Source of the DNA: Astrocystis sublimbata
Taxonomy: Eukaryota; Ascomycota; Sordariomycetes; Xylariales; Xylariaceae
Direction: 5' to 3'
Assembly (NCBI GenBank): GCA_022453515.1
Contig: JAJNNY010000001.1
Coordinates: 1,240,001-1,304,000, forward strand
DNA length: 64,000 nt
Shown here one piece after another: positions 1-10,198 of the stretch. Position numbers and translations under genes: made by a program. The notes beneath the pieces are model-generated. The model did not search any database and was not told the origin of the DNA. It worked only from the letters and a program-made list of their open reading frames with translations. How positions within the stretch are numbered: position 1 is the stretch's first letter; each line of letters opens with the position of its first letter.

Positions 1-1850
1 TGCTCCAACCGGACCCCCAACCAGACCCCCAGCTTCGAATTCAGTCTAACCAAACAGTTACCTAACTTTACTAAGACTCGACACCACAACGACGGGATAC
101 TACCACGAGACTCACGATCGGTCTATCAAGAACAGCAATTTTTTTAATGAATTTGCGAGAATCATCTACACATGATTTTTTACCGATCCCAATGTTAATG
201 AGCTGGCCATTCGCATCTAAGGAAGCTGGCCTAGAAATATTCCCGGAGCTTGCATACACCATCAACTTTCCCAGTATAACTGCTTGGCTAGTTCCGAGGT
301 TTGCACCGAAGAAATTGTCCCTTCAATATCATGTCATGTCTGCCTCAACTCCCTTGTGAATTATCCTGTCATCTTGTGGGGTCACGTCATCAGTCCTGTT
401 GCTGTCAGGCGTAGTTGCGGTCGCATCCAAGGTCCACGTCATTTGTGGACAGAAGCTGTCAACGACACACCGCCACAATATGGAATGCTCGTTTAGCACA
501 TATATCTCTTGCACGTTGGATGCTGGCAAGATCTGGTGTCGACTGCTTCCGTGCCGCCTCGGAACCTTCTTCATGTCGCGGACGATATAGCGTTCTCATG
601 AAGATTTGGTAAGCCAACAGTAGTGATGTTATCACAATGAAAAGAGACAGGATGCTTATGATTACAGCCACGGCGCCTTCTGGTGCGACTGAAGGCATTT
701 CTGAGACAAGCTCAGGTTTGCAGACGAAGTTCATCTGTTGTTTGCATCCTGGCTTGCCGTGACTGAGCAAACAGCTGATTCTGGAAATGTCTTCCTCGCT
801 AATTAGACCACGCATATCTAGTCACATCTGCTCTTGGACAGCGTAGATTGCAGTGTAAAAGTTGCCGGCTGCACGCGTTCAGAACTTCTCATAGATTGCG
901 GACATAGGTAAAAGGGGTATCTAAACCACTAGCCTTACATTGCAGGGACGGCATTGATTTATGCGTGATACTACATCAGACATTCGAGAGCATCCTGCAG
1001 GTCTTTAGTTCTAGGAATGACGAATCAAAGAGATTAGGTTCTGATAGTACCAAATCGACATTGGGCGCGCTCGTCTCTGACTCTTGACTGGTGAAAGTCT
1101 AACGACAGTGACATGTTTTATGTCGTCGCTATTGATAGTTTTCCAAGTCTTGATCACGCTAGCTGCTTTTCTGGAAGCTCTTGTCAGCAGCTGTTTCGTT
1201 GACTCTGTTCTGCCACGATGGTGTTTTAAGACCCTGAGACTGATCATGCCAAGATGACCAAGCGTGGAGCAAGGCGACGCGTAGTAGCTTTGCCCGAGGC
1301 TCTAACCATCGTGCTTCCACATATTCGAAGCTTGTAACGATGTTGCTCGTCAACGTAGGCTAGGAGTTTCGGTGGTTTTCTCGAATCAAGCTTTTCAGCT
1401 TCTCCATACCATATAAGGCATATCGTATCAGTAGCTGCACAGCTCTCCTGCGAGCCTATATCGCCATCCAAGCTTTGATACGCCGAGAGAGCAATAGTAC
1501 CCATAGAAGTTGTAGATTGCAGTCCGTGCCTTGAGCAGAGGCCGCAGTGTCGAGTTGATAGGTCTATAAAATCCGCCAAAGGCTTCGTACGCCCTTGTTG
1601 GCTATGTTTTCACCGCCGCTGCGCGATTGTGACTGGGCTGTTGCTCCCACCCAGAAAATCGCGCAGATCACGAGGTGACGCTGTCTGAGTCGCATGCCTG
1701 GTCATTCACCAGCACCCCGAGTCCGATTCTGCACGACTGAGCCGAGCCGAAAGGGGGGCCACCACTCATAAGAAAGTGATACTATGATGACCTGGCTCAT
1801 ATCCACTTATACACTGCTCTCGGGCGTGATGTTGTGAAGGAACCTTTGGC
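1..1850. other. No firm gene; one membrane-segment ORF
   Basis: I can assign no complete gene here. The minus strand has an open frame at 815-459 of 118 codons. It contains one strong hydrophobic stretch (AVAVIISILSLFIVITSLLL) followed by Arg and acidic residues, which would suit a single-pass membrane protein. A second minus-strand frame at 1579-1244 (111 codons) has no recognisable domain. They could be exons of one gene, or the remains of one. I could not find a set of splice sites joining them with confidence. Confidence 0.3.
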
Positions 1851-3448
1851 CTATATATTTGGCCGCCATTGCATGTCGATTTGTTGTTCAATTGCTTGTC
1901 TAAAGTAGTCCGCGAAATGCGAAGTGTTCTGGCAGTCACTTTCGTGCAATTTCTGCAGCGCTTGCGGCATCCACTCTTGTATCTTTTGTATCCTATTTTC
2001 TTTCTGCAAAGTGGGCGTCAGTTATAGGAGAGTGGCTTGGTAGGTATACTAATATGACAAGGGGAGCGATACGTACCGAAGGGTGAGTGCTCAACCATTC
2101 CAGTGGCTCATTCTGGCTCACTCTCTTCATTCGCTCCCAGAAGATGATAGCTTCTCGCGGATCATAGCAGGCCTCGGCCATAATCATCAAGCCTATATAA
2201 TCAGCCTCGGCTTCCTGTCGACGGCCCATAGGGTGCGAGAAAAGAAGGTCAAGCAGGTACTGGTACTGCCCGACCCCAAAGTTTACCGTCAAGGCCATGA
2301 GCGTGTACATGAGGATGTTGATGCCGATCCGCGAAGACTGAAACCCCTGGCATCAGTACTTGGCACTAATAGTAAGACGAGCAGGGTGCCACAGATCGAG
2401 ATATTCCAGGTTAGGTGTCTTGGAAGCAGAGGTGCTCGTTGGGGGTCCGAAACGAATTCGAGGGGATTGAGGGCAGCGGGCGACATACCATCTGCTCTGC
2501 GACGTGACCCGCGAGGTTATGCGCGATCTCATGGCCTAGGACAGCGGCTAAGCCTTGCTCGTTTCTTGCAATGGGAATTAACCCGCTGTAGACGAAGACT
2601 TTCCCGCCCGGGAGGACAAAAGCGTTAGCTACGCGGGGCTCGTCGATCACCTTCACCTCCCACTCCTCATCCGCCATCCCACTGACGGGAATCAGGCGAT
2701 CTAAGACCTTTTTCACCATCACCGTTCGCGCGTCCCAGTCTTGTAAGTCTGCGGCACTTGGGGTTAGTTATGGCCGTCTGTAGCAACGTCCCGCGAAGAA
2801 CTGGGAAGCTTGTATGTACCATATGAACTGCAAGCCCTTGGACATAGGGGAAGGATAAGACAGGGTCGAAAGATAAGTCAACTCACATCTACCGCCGCGA
2901 CGCGCCAACTCATATTCAATCCGCTTCACTTGCGCCTCGGCCGTAGCCTTCACGCTCTCATGGCTATAACAGTTGAATCGCCGCCGCCCCGAGATCGGTA
3001 CTGTTTGCAGATTCATGTAGTAGAACACCGCAGCGCCGACCAAAGAGAGCACGATGGCGACATGCAAGGTCCGCGATCGTATGAATTTGTCAAAGCCCTG
3101 CTTATTGATTAGGGGCCGAGCGTCCTCAAGTTCCTTCCCAAGTCCTTCGCGCATGTCGCGCCGGCGAGCTTCGCGGCGAGGTGGATCGCGCCCATATCTC
3201 CAACAGGGCGCTGCGTGCGAGAACGGCCTTTGAGAAGGAAGCAAGAGCGGGGAATGACAAGCGAGAGGCCATGGCGATAAATGTATGATTCTAGCAGAGG
3301 AAGGCCTTATGTTACCAGAAAAGAATACACCACCGGCAAAAAGTGGCCTGGTTGTACGTAGGACGCACATGGCGACCGCTTGTTGGGCGAGGCGCGCCGC
3401 TAATGAAGCGTCGCGTGCAATCTGCAGTATAGGGAAAACCCGCCGCAC
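1851..3448 (-). CDS. oma1: OMA1-type mitochondrial M48 metallopeptidase
   Basis: Zinc metalloendopeptidase of the mitochondrial inner membrane. In the family it cleaves inner-membrane proteins under stress, such as OPA1 in animals and misfolded proteins in yeast. My model is complement(join(1851..2003, 2077..2337, 2489..2748, 2887..3448)). Exon 1 has a hydrophobic segment (VAIVLSLVGAAVFYYM) just before VPISGRRRFNC, an arrangement typical of OMA1. Exon 2 carries HEIAH, the HExxH zinc and catalytic motif. Exon 3 carries EADYIGL, whose Glu is the expected third zinc ligand, and ends in THPS. Exon 4 supplies RIQKIQEWMPQAL, the conserved C-terminal tail. Donors are GTGAGT, GTATGT and GTACGT. The acceptor of exon 3 could be 2337 or 2346. 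The start is unsure: in-frame ATGs lie at 3448 and about 3370, and an out-of-frame ATG at 3272 opens a presequence-like peptide. The identity is solid; the N-terminus is not. Confidence 0.9.
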
Positions 3449-4356
3449 CGTTCGTGCGTGGGCGGGTTATATACAGCGTTATAGCTTCTCGAACGCCTAC
3501 TGGTATATGGGTTTCCCAGAGGGAAGCTTCCGAGGTCACGCTCCTGCCAGGCACCGCCGGGGACGGGATGGACGGGACACCTGTAGGCATGACCTGCAGC
3601 CTGTCCCATGTCAGTCATATACGCGTCCATCGATGTAGAGGCCTTTCAAATAGCCCAACTGGGTTAATTAACACGAAAAGATCATTCATCACTAACAAGA
3701 AGTGGGCATAGTTCAACGGATATTTACCAGAACGATCGATTTGCTGATAGGGACACATACTGGACGTTGACATACCAGCTTGTAAACTTCAGACCTTTGA
3801 TCAGTGATTACCGTATACAGCGTACCTAGGTAGCTACCTTAACCTCCAAAACCCAAAACAGGCCCTTTCCGCGAGCTTGCCCAAGAGAACATCTTATAAA
3901 CTACAGCTGCCTCATTCATACTTAGTCTCACTTGGATTTCTTTTGTTACTATATCTACCCTATCCTTGGCCCATGTACCACGTCAAATGGACGCCTGCGC
4001 AGGCAACCCCAACCCAGTATGTTGGTTAAACGTGCAGCCAACAACAAAAAAAAATACTACAAAGGGTGCATTTGGACTACCTACCTAATGTTACTGTTTC
4101 GCGGCATCGGGCTAACCCAAGTAAAGAAGTCATCTCCCTACCCAGACTCCTGAAGTGCGTCCAAAAGCACACTTACAAGACCTGTTGCTACATGGCGAGA
4201 TCATGACAGCAGTGGACTTTCTGATGGGCCAACTCTGTAACTCCGAATAATCCGCCAACCTTTCGTGCCACGACGGGACCTCGCTTGGTTTCTTTCTCTC
4301 GAGCATAGTTTTGCGCCGGCTACCAAGTCTATCACTGATCTGCTCTGCGTGGCGCC
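3449..4356. other. Divergent intergenic region OMA1 / monooxygenase
   Basis: About 0.9 kb between the two divergently transcribed genes. It should hold both promoters. It contains one copy of the CCTAGGTAG-type short motif near 3827. No coding frame in it resembles a protein. Confidence 0.5.
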
Positions 4357-5773
4357 ATGACATCACCGTCCCATCTACGTATCGCCATCATCGGTGGAGG
4401 TCTCGCGGGGACCACCCTTGCCAATGCTCTTAAGGACATACCTCAGATTCAAATCGAAGTCTTTGAAGCCGGTGCGACTTTTTCGGAACGTGGTGCAGCT
4501 GTCGCGCTGGGCACAAACGCGCTTCAAGCTTTAGATCAGATATTCCCCCCGGGCGGTAAAGACGACCTGCTGCAGAGAGCTGGCGCCGTGCCCCTGGCCT
4601 CATCTCGTAGTCTCGTGGTATGTTTCGGCTTCGAAATAACTATAATCGCCGAGCTTGCCGCTTGTGTCAGCTAATCCTCCTTGATAGGGTTCTGGCCCAC
4701 ATGCTGGCGAGATCATATTTGACTCCGCTGGCACTGAATCCGAGGTGGTGGTCCATCGCGCCTCTTTACTCAACGAGCTAGTCGCGCCATTACCACAGGA
4801 TATTCTTCACCCCAATAAGGCATTGGTGTCAATCGAAGCGGTTCCTGACAGCCATCGCGTACGAGTGGTCTTCAAGGATGGGAACACTGACGAATTCGAC
4901 GCTGTTATTGGTGCTGATGGCATCTTCAGCGTGGTGCGAGTACACGTGCTCCAAGGCGAAGCCGAGAAGTATGCTGCAATGCCAGCGGGTTTTTGGGACA
5001 GTAGAAGTCTGGTGTCAATGAAAAAGGCCAAGGACGTGCTGGGGACGGAGCTGTTCGAAGAAGACCGGCAATGCGGGTGGGTTGGGGACGGCGCATTCCT
5101 GATGCATGACGTCCTGGAGAACGGGACGGTGGTGCAATGCGTGATATCCGCGGTTGAGCGCGCACCGACAAACGATCGGAAACGTCCGCTTGATAGGGAG
5201 ATACTTACACAGACGCTGCGCAGCTGGCTCAATAGCCCCATTGCGCAGGGCGTGATTACTGTAGGTCAAGTCATGGTCGGAACGCGTCTGGTACTGGATG
5301 ATCCGCTGACACGATGCCAGCTTGCTCTCGAACAAGATGATCTACACGGATACTCTCAGTGGGAGCACAAGGAGACGCCCCGTTACTGGAATGGCACGGT
5401 ATGTGTAATGGGCGACGCGGCACACGCCACCACGCCGTGGCAGGGTTCCGGCACCGCCATGGCCTTCGAAGATGCCATGGTTCTGCAGGAACTCTTCCGC
5501 CACGTCTACTCGCCGGCGCAGATAGAGACGGCATTCAGGGCGTATGACACGCTCAGGCGACCGCGATGTCAGAGGATCATCGACTCCAGTCGGGAGACAG
5601 GGATGATTCTATGCGGGCAAAATGAAGAGGCTGGTCTTGACCCGGAGAAATTAGGCATGCTGTTGTCTACGAAATGGGATTTCATAGCGGGTTTGGACAT
5701 GAAAGACCACAAGAGCGAGGTGGTGAAAAAGCTGAAGAAACTTGTGCAGGAGTTGGGACCTGCCGAAGCGTAA
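4357..5773 (+). CDS. FAD-dependent monooxygenase, salicylate-hydroxylase-like
   Basis: Predicted flavoprotein monooxygenase of the FAD_binding_3 (PF01494) family, using NAD(P)H and O2 to hydroxylate an aromatic or similar substrate. The model is join(4357..4617, 4688..5773), 448 aa, with a phase-0 intron (GTATGT...ATAG). The N-terminal Rossmann motif is AIIGGGLAGTTLANAL, followed by EVFEAG at the end of the second strand. The middle DG motif is GADGIFSVVR. The C-terminal FAD ribityl-binding motif is GDAAHATTPWQGSGTAMAFE, which is the salicylate-hydroxylase-like version. There is no signal peptide or membrane segment, so it is probably cytosolic. It stands alone, with no biosynthetic core enzyme next to it, so the substrate cannot be told. 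The family call is strong; salicylate itself is only a guess. Confidence 0.88.
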
Positions 5774-6646
5774 CATTGATGATCATATATACCTCTAAGC
5801 TTTTACGCGGCATACTGGAGCACTCCAATTTCAAACGGCTTCATGGACGGAGCACTCCAAAGTCCGAGCCCCATATTTATGGAAAGTTTACGGTTCATGT
5901 GACCCGTGAACGTGAACTGACCGTACCTAATGGTACTGCTTGAGTGCTGCTTACGTAAACGAACAAAGGCAATTCCTCCCGTAGAATCCTTGGCACAGCA
6001 AACCTACCTAGGCCCACTAGGTACAGTAAAACCTAAGTACCTAAGTACCATCCCAGGACGAGTGGGGAAATATCCCATCTGGAAGCCAGCCCTTGCCCAG
6101 TCCAAGAACATTCCACACCATCACAATCTATCAGCAGCTATCAAATCTAGGTGCTCAAGCTCTAGGTTAGATAGATCAACAGGCTTGCCACGCCCACAAA
6201 GTAGAAGGCCCAAGGCATGGGTGGTATGGATTAGCAGCGCAACAACCATATCTAAAGTGACCAGGATACAGACGGGAGAACCTCGTCGCATCTGATCGCA
6301 GCAACAACTACTAGAATGATACAGTTCAACCACTACCAAGATAACCTAGCGTCACAGGAGAGCAGCAGCAGGCACGCATTCGGAGCATAAACTGATATTA
6401 AGTATCTGCAACTAGCAGCAAGCAACTAGATACAAATAAAACTAACACTTCTAAATACACAAAGATACATAGATCATCAGCGATATATTGACTCAGTATA
6501 CGGAGGAAGCATTATTGAAAAACAGCAGCGAAATCCAAAACCCGCGAAGCAAACAGCAAAACCATCTATCTTTGTTTAACACACCAGGGAATTCCACGCA
6601 GCGTCATCGACCCATGCCCTTTCGTTTCAGCTCATAAGGCCGACAT
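5774..6646. other. Convergent 3' region, no gene seen
   Basis: Lies between the ends of the monooxygenase and the wall-protein gene. It holds the 3' UTRs and AT-rich sequence. Between about 6004 and 6050 there are several tandem copies of ACCTAAGTACC/CCTAGG-type motifs. I see no coding frame with protein-like composition. Confidence 0.4.
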
Positions 6647-9600
6647 TTATAGAACGAAAGCCAAGAGACCAGCAGCAGCCATGAAGACAGTGCTGATGGC
6701 GCTCTTGGAAGCGCCGGCAGTGGCGATGGGGGTGCCGGTCGGGTACGAGCCAGAGCCAGAGCCAGGGTTGGAGCTGGAGAGAGTGGAGGTGCTGAGGGTA
6801 GCGCTCGTTCCGGGGTAGTCACCACCAGCGGGCTGGCTGGGGTTTCCAGCGGGGTAGTCGGTGACGGGAACAACGGTGGCAGTGACGTACACCTCAACGT
6901 CGCTGGTGCTGGGAGAAGCACCACCGGCAGGGTAGCTCTCAGTGGGGTAGTCACCAGCAGGGACGGACTCAGTGGGGTAGGGAACGCCGCTGGTGCCAGG
7001 GGAGACATCCGTGGTGCTAGCGGTCTCGCCACCAGCGGGGTAGGTCTCGCCGGGGGAGCCACCGGTAGGGTAGCCGCCAGCCGGTGTCTCGGTCTCGGTG
7101 ACGGAGGAGACGTAGACGGTGGTGGGCAACCAGAGGGTGGAAGTGGTGGTGGTGGTCGACTCCTCAGGGCTGCCGGGGTAGTTGCCAGTGGGGTAGCCGC
7201 CAGTCGGGGTCTCGGTCTCAGTCACGGGGCAGACAGTGGTGCCGACGGGAATGGTGACGGTGGTGGTGGTACCCTGGGTCTCGTAGGTCGAGGTAGAGTA
7301 GATGGTCGAGGTGGTGTAAGCAGTGGTGGGGTAGTTGGTAGCCTCGGTCACAGGGCAAACAGTGGTGCTGACAGGAATGTAAATCGTGGTGGTCTCACCG
7401 GGGGCAGTCTCGATGCAAGTGGTCGAGTAGATGGTCGACGTGGTGTACGAGACAGGAGCAGTGGTGGTAGGAGAGTTGCTCTCGCTGGAAGTGACACCAC
7501 CGCTAGGGTATCCAGTAGGGTAACCATTGCCGGGAGTGCTGCTGACACCAGGAGTGGAAGCACCGGGGGTGCTGCTGGCCACGGGAGTGCTGACACCGGG
7601 AGTAGAGGCACCAGGGGTCGAAGCGCCGGGAGTGCTGCTGACACCGGGAGTTGAGGCACCGGGGGTGCTGCTGGCCACGGGAGTGCTGACACCGGGAGTA
7701 GAGGCACCGGGGGTGCTGCTGGCCACGGGAGTGCTGACACCGGGAGTAGAGGCACCGGGGGTGCTGCTGGCCACGGGAGTGCTGACACCGGGAGTAGAGG
7801 CACCGGGGGTGCTGCTGGCCACAGGAGTGCTAACACCGGGAGTAGAGGCACCGGGGGTGCTGCTGGCCACAGGAGTGCTAACACCGGGGGTGGAAACGCC
7901 AGGAGTAGAAGCACCAGGGGTGCTGCTAGTGGTAGGACCGTTGTTCTCGCTGGAAGAGGGTGTGCCGCTGGGAACCGGGTAGCTGTGGGTAGGGTATCCG
8001 CTGTAGGTAGCAACAGGGGTAGAAGCACCAGGAGTGCTGCTGACGCCGGGGGTGCTGCTGCCAACGGGGGTGCTAACACCAGGAGTGCTGCTTGCGCCGG
8101 GGGTGCTGCTACCAACGGGGGTGCTGGCGCCGGGGGTGCTGCTAGCGACGGGAGTGCTTGAGTAGCTGCCGCCCGGAGTGGAAGCACCGGGAGTGCTTGA
8201 GGCACCAGGGGTGCTGCTGCCGACGGGAGTGCTTGAGTAGCTGCCGCCCGGAGTAGAAGCACCGGGAGTGCTGGAGGCACCAGGAGTGCTGCTGCCGACA
8301 GGAGTGCTCGAGTAGCTATAGGTGGAGCTGCCAGCAGGAGTAGAAGCACCGGGAGTGCTGGAGGCACCAGGAGTGCTGCTGCCGACAGGAGTGCTCGAGT
8401 AGCTATAGGTGGAGCTGCCAGCAGGAGTAGAAGCACCGGGAGTGCTGCTGCTAACAACAGGGGTGCTTGAGTAGCTGTAGCTGCTGCCAGGGGTGCTAGA
8501 GGCACCGGGAGTGCTGCTGCTAACAACAGGGGTGCTTGAGTAGCTGTAGCTGCTGCCAGGGGTGCTGCTAGACGCGCCAGGAGTGCTGCTGGCTACGGGA
8601 GTGCTCGAGTAGCTGTAGCTTCCGGATGGAGTGCTGCTAGAAGCGCCGGGGGTGCTGCTGACCACCGGAGTGCTAGAGTAGCTGTAGCTTCCGGAAGGAG
8701 TGCTGCTGGAAGCGCCGGGAGTGCTGCTGACCACCGGGGTGCTCGAGTAGCTGTAGCTGCTGCCAGGGGTGCTAGAGGCACCGGGAGTGCTGCTGCTAAC
8801 CACCGGAGTGCTTGAGTAGCTGTAGCTGCTTCCGGGAGTGCTGGAGGCGCCGGGAGTGCTGCTGACCACCGGGGTGCTCGAGTAGCTGTAGCTGCTGCCA
8901 GGGGTGCTAGAGGCACCGGGAGTGCTGCTCGACAAGGGAGTGCTCGAGTAGCTGTAGCTGCTGCCAGGGGTGCTAGAAGCACCAGGAGTGCTGCTCGACA
9001 CCGGGGTGCTTGAGTAGCTGTAGCTGCTTCCGGGAGTGCTGGAGGCACCGGGAGTGCTGCTCGACACCGGGGTGCTGGAGTAGCTGTAGCTGCTTCCGGG
9101 AGTGCTGGAGGCGCCGGGAGTGCTGCTCGACAAGGGAGTGCTCGAGTAGCTGTAGCTGCTTCCGGGAGTGCTGGAGGCACCGGGAGTGCTGCTCGACACC
9201 GGGGTGCTGGAGTAGCTGTAGCTGCTTCCGGGAGTGCTGCTCGACAAGGGAGTGCTGGAGTAGCTGTAGCTGCTTCCGGGAGTGCTGGAGGCGCCGGGAG
9301 TGCTGCTCGACAAGGGAGTGCTCGAGTAGCTGTAGCTGCTGCCAGGGGTGCTAGAAGCACCAGGAGTGCTGCTGCTAACCACCGGAGTGCTGGAGTAGCT
9401 ATAGCTGGAACCAGTAGTGCTAGAGGCACCGGGGGTGCTGCTAGATCCTGGAGTGCTGGAGTAGCTGTAGCTGCTGCCGGGGGTGCTGGAGGCACCGGGA
9501 GTGCTGCTTGACACGGGAGTGCTCGAGTAGCTGTAGCTGTAGCTTGAGCCAGGAGTGCTGGAGGCACCGGGGGTGCTGCTTGAGCCGGGAGTGCTTGAGT

Positions 9601-10198
9601 AGCTGTAGCTGGAGCTGCCGGCCGGGGTGCTGCTGGCACCAGGAGTGCTGCTTGAGGCGGGAGTGCTCGAGTAGCTGTAGCTCGAGCTTCCGGCCGGGGT
9701 GCTGCTGGCTCCGGGAGTGCTGCTGGCGCCAGGGGTGCTTGAGCTTGAGTAGCTGTAGCTGCTGCCAGGAGTGGAAGAAGCAGGAGTGCTGCTGGCAGGC
9801 GTGGAAGCAGGAGTGGACGAAGCGGGAGTGCTGCTGCTGTAGCTGCTGGCCGGAGTGCTGCTAGCCGGGGTGCTGCTGGCAGGAGTTGAAGCCGGAGTCG
9901 AAGCAGGAGTACTGTCGGAGGGCAACTCGCTGCTCGAGGTCGCAGCCGGGGTGCTGGAGGTGGCAGGCACACTGCCGGTGGGGCTGGCGGGAATGCTCGA
10001 GGTCGGGTAGTTGTCCACCGGGTAGTTGTCAACGGGGTAGTTGTCAACGGGGTAGTTGTCGACGGGCCTGTCCGGGTATCCGTAGACAGGGTAGTTGTTG
10101 GCCGCGCGGTGCGGGTAGCGGTGCACGCCGTAGTGGGCGTTGGCCGTGGCGAACATGGCCGCGGCAGCGCCGACGGTCTTAGCAAGCGAGGGAGCCAT
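6647..10198 (-). CDS. Repeat-rich Ser/Thr/Pro GPI-anchored cell-wall protein
   Basis: Uninterrupted 1183-aa frame. Residues 1-21 (MAPSLAKTVGAAAAMFATANA) form a signal peptide. Four VDNYP repeats follow at about 47-66. Residues about 70-700 are dominated by a 22-aa unit of the form STPGASSTPG-SSYSYSSTPV. A second array at about 760-895 repeats STPGASTPGVSTPVAS. The segment at about 905-1050 has two related cassettes (TSTIYST... and TTVCPVTE) holding the few cysteines, then TTVYVSSVTETETPAGGY. The chain ends in a small-residue site and hydrophobic tail (ISTVFMAAAGLLAFVL), the pattern of a GPI-attachment signal. The expected product is a heavily O-mannosylated stalk anchored to membrane or wall. 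This architecture is known from fungal adhesins and structural wall proteins, but no adhesive domain is visible. The opposite strand also stays open over long stretches, a by-product of the repeats. Confidence 0.85.
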   Translation of the reverse strand: MAPSLAKTVGAAAAMFATANAHYGVHRYPHRAANNYPVYGYPDRPVDNYPVDNYPVDNYPVDNYPTSSIPASPTGSVPATSSTPAATSSSELPSDSTPASTPASTPASSTPASSTPASSYSSSTPASSTPASTPASSTPASSTPGSSYSYSSSSTPGASSTPGASSTPAGSSSYSYSSTPASSSTPGASSTPAGSSSYSYSSTPGSSSTPGASSTPGSSYSYSYSSTPVSSSTPGASSTPGSSYSYSSTPGSSSTPGASSTTGSSYSYSSTPVVSSSTPGASSTPGSSYSYSSTPLSSSTPGASSTPGSSYSYSSTPLSSSTPGSSYSYSSTPVSSSTPGASSTPGSSYSYSSTPLSSSTPGASSTPGSSYSYSSTPVSSSTPGASSTPGSSYSYSSTPVSSSTPGASSTPGSSYSYSSTPLSSSTPGASSTPGSSYSYSSTPVVSSTPGASSTPGSSYSYSSTPVVSSSTPGASSTPGSSYSYSSTPVVSSTPGASSSTPSGSYSYSSTPVVSSTPGASSSTPSGSYSYSSTPVASSTPGASSSTPGSSYSYSSTPVVSSSTPGASSTPGSSYSYSSTPVVSSSTPGASTPAGSSTYSYSSTPVGSSTPGASSTPGASTPAGSSTYSYSSTPVGSSTPGASSTPGASTPGGSYSSTPVGSSTPGASSTPGASTPGGSYSSTPVASSTPGASTPVGSSTPGASSTPGVSTPVGSSTPGVSSTPGASTPVATYSGYPTHSYPVPSGTPSSSENNGPTTSSTPGASTPGVSTPGVSTPVASSTPGASTPGVSTPVASSTPGASTPGVSTPVASSTPGASTPGVSTPVASSTPGASTPGVSTPVASSTPGASTPGVSSTPGASTPGASTPGVSTPVASSTPGASTPGVSSTPGNGYPTGYPSGGVTSSESNSPTTTAPVSYTTSTIYSTTCIETAPGETTTIYIPVSTTVCPVTEATNYPTTAYTTSTIYSTSTYETQGTTTTVTIPVGTTVCPVTETETPTGGYPTGNYPGSPEESTTTTTSTLWLPTTVYVSSVTETETPAGGYPTGGSPGETYPAGGETASTTDVSPGTSGVPYPTESVPAGDYPTESYPAGGASPSTSDVEVYVTATVVPVTDYPAGNPSQPAGGDYPGTSATLSTSTLSSSNPGSGSGSYPTGTPIATAGASKSAISTVFMAAAGLLAFVL
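7530..7905. repeat. 48-bp coding minisatellite array
   Basis: About seven near-identical 48-bp units inside the wall-protein gene, encoding the 16-aa unit STPGASTPGVSTPVAS on the minus strand. Copies between 7660 and 7860 differ at only a few bases. They are therefore recent duplicates or have been homogenised. Confidence 0.85.
8440..9520. repeat. 66-bp coding minisatellite array
   Basis: About sixteen copies of a unit close to 66 bp (22 codons) inside the wall-protein gene. The recurring core on the plus strand is gagtagctgtagctgcttcc. Some units are shortened: one lacks the GASSTPG segment near 9230-9260. Degenerate copies continue on both sides, from about 8150 to 9900. Length changes by whole codon units would keep the frame. 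Confidence 0.85.

Noticed and set aside
7527..7982. Elastin-like plus-strand frame (VEAPGVLLATGVLTPG repeats)
   Set aside because: Antisense image of the STPGASTPGV repeat array. It has no independent start context and is explained by codon periodicity of the wall-protein gene.
8593..10185. 530-codon Ala/Thr/Pro-rich minus frame
   Set aside because: Frame-shifted shadow of the same repeat gene, without a signal peptide or proper ending.
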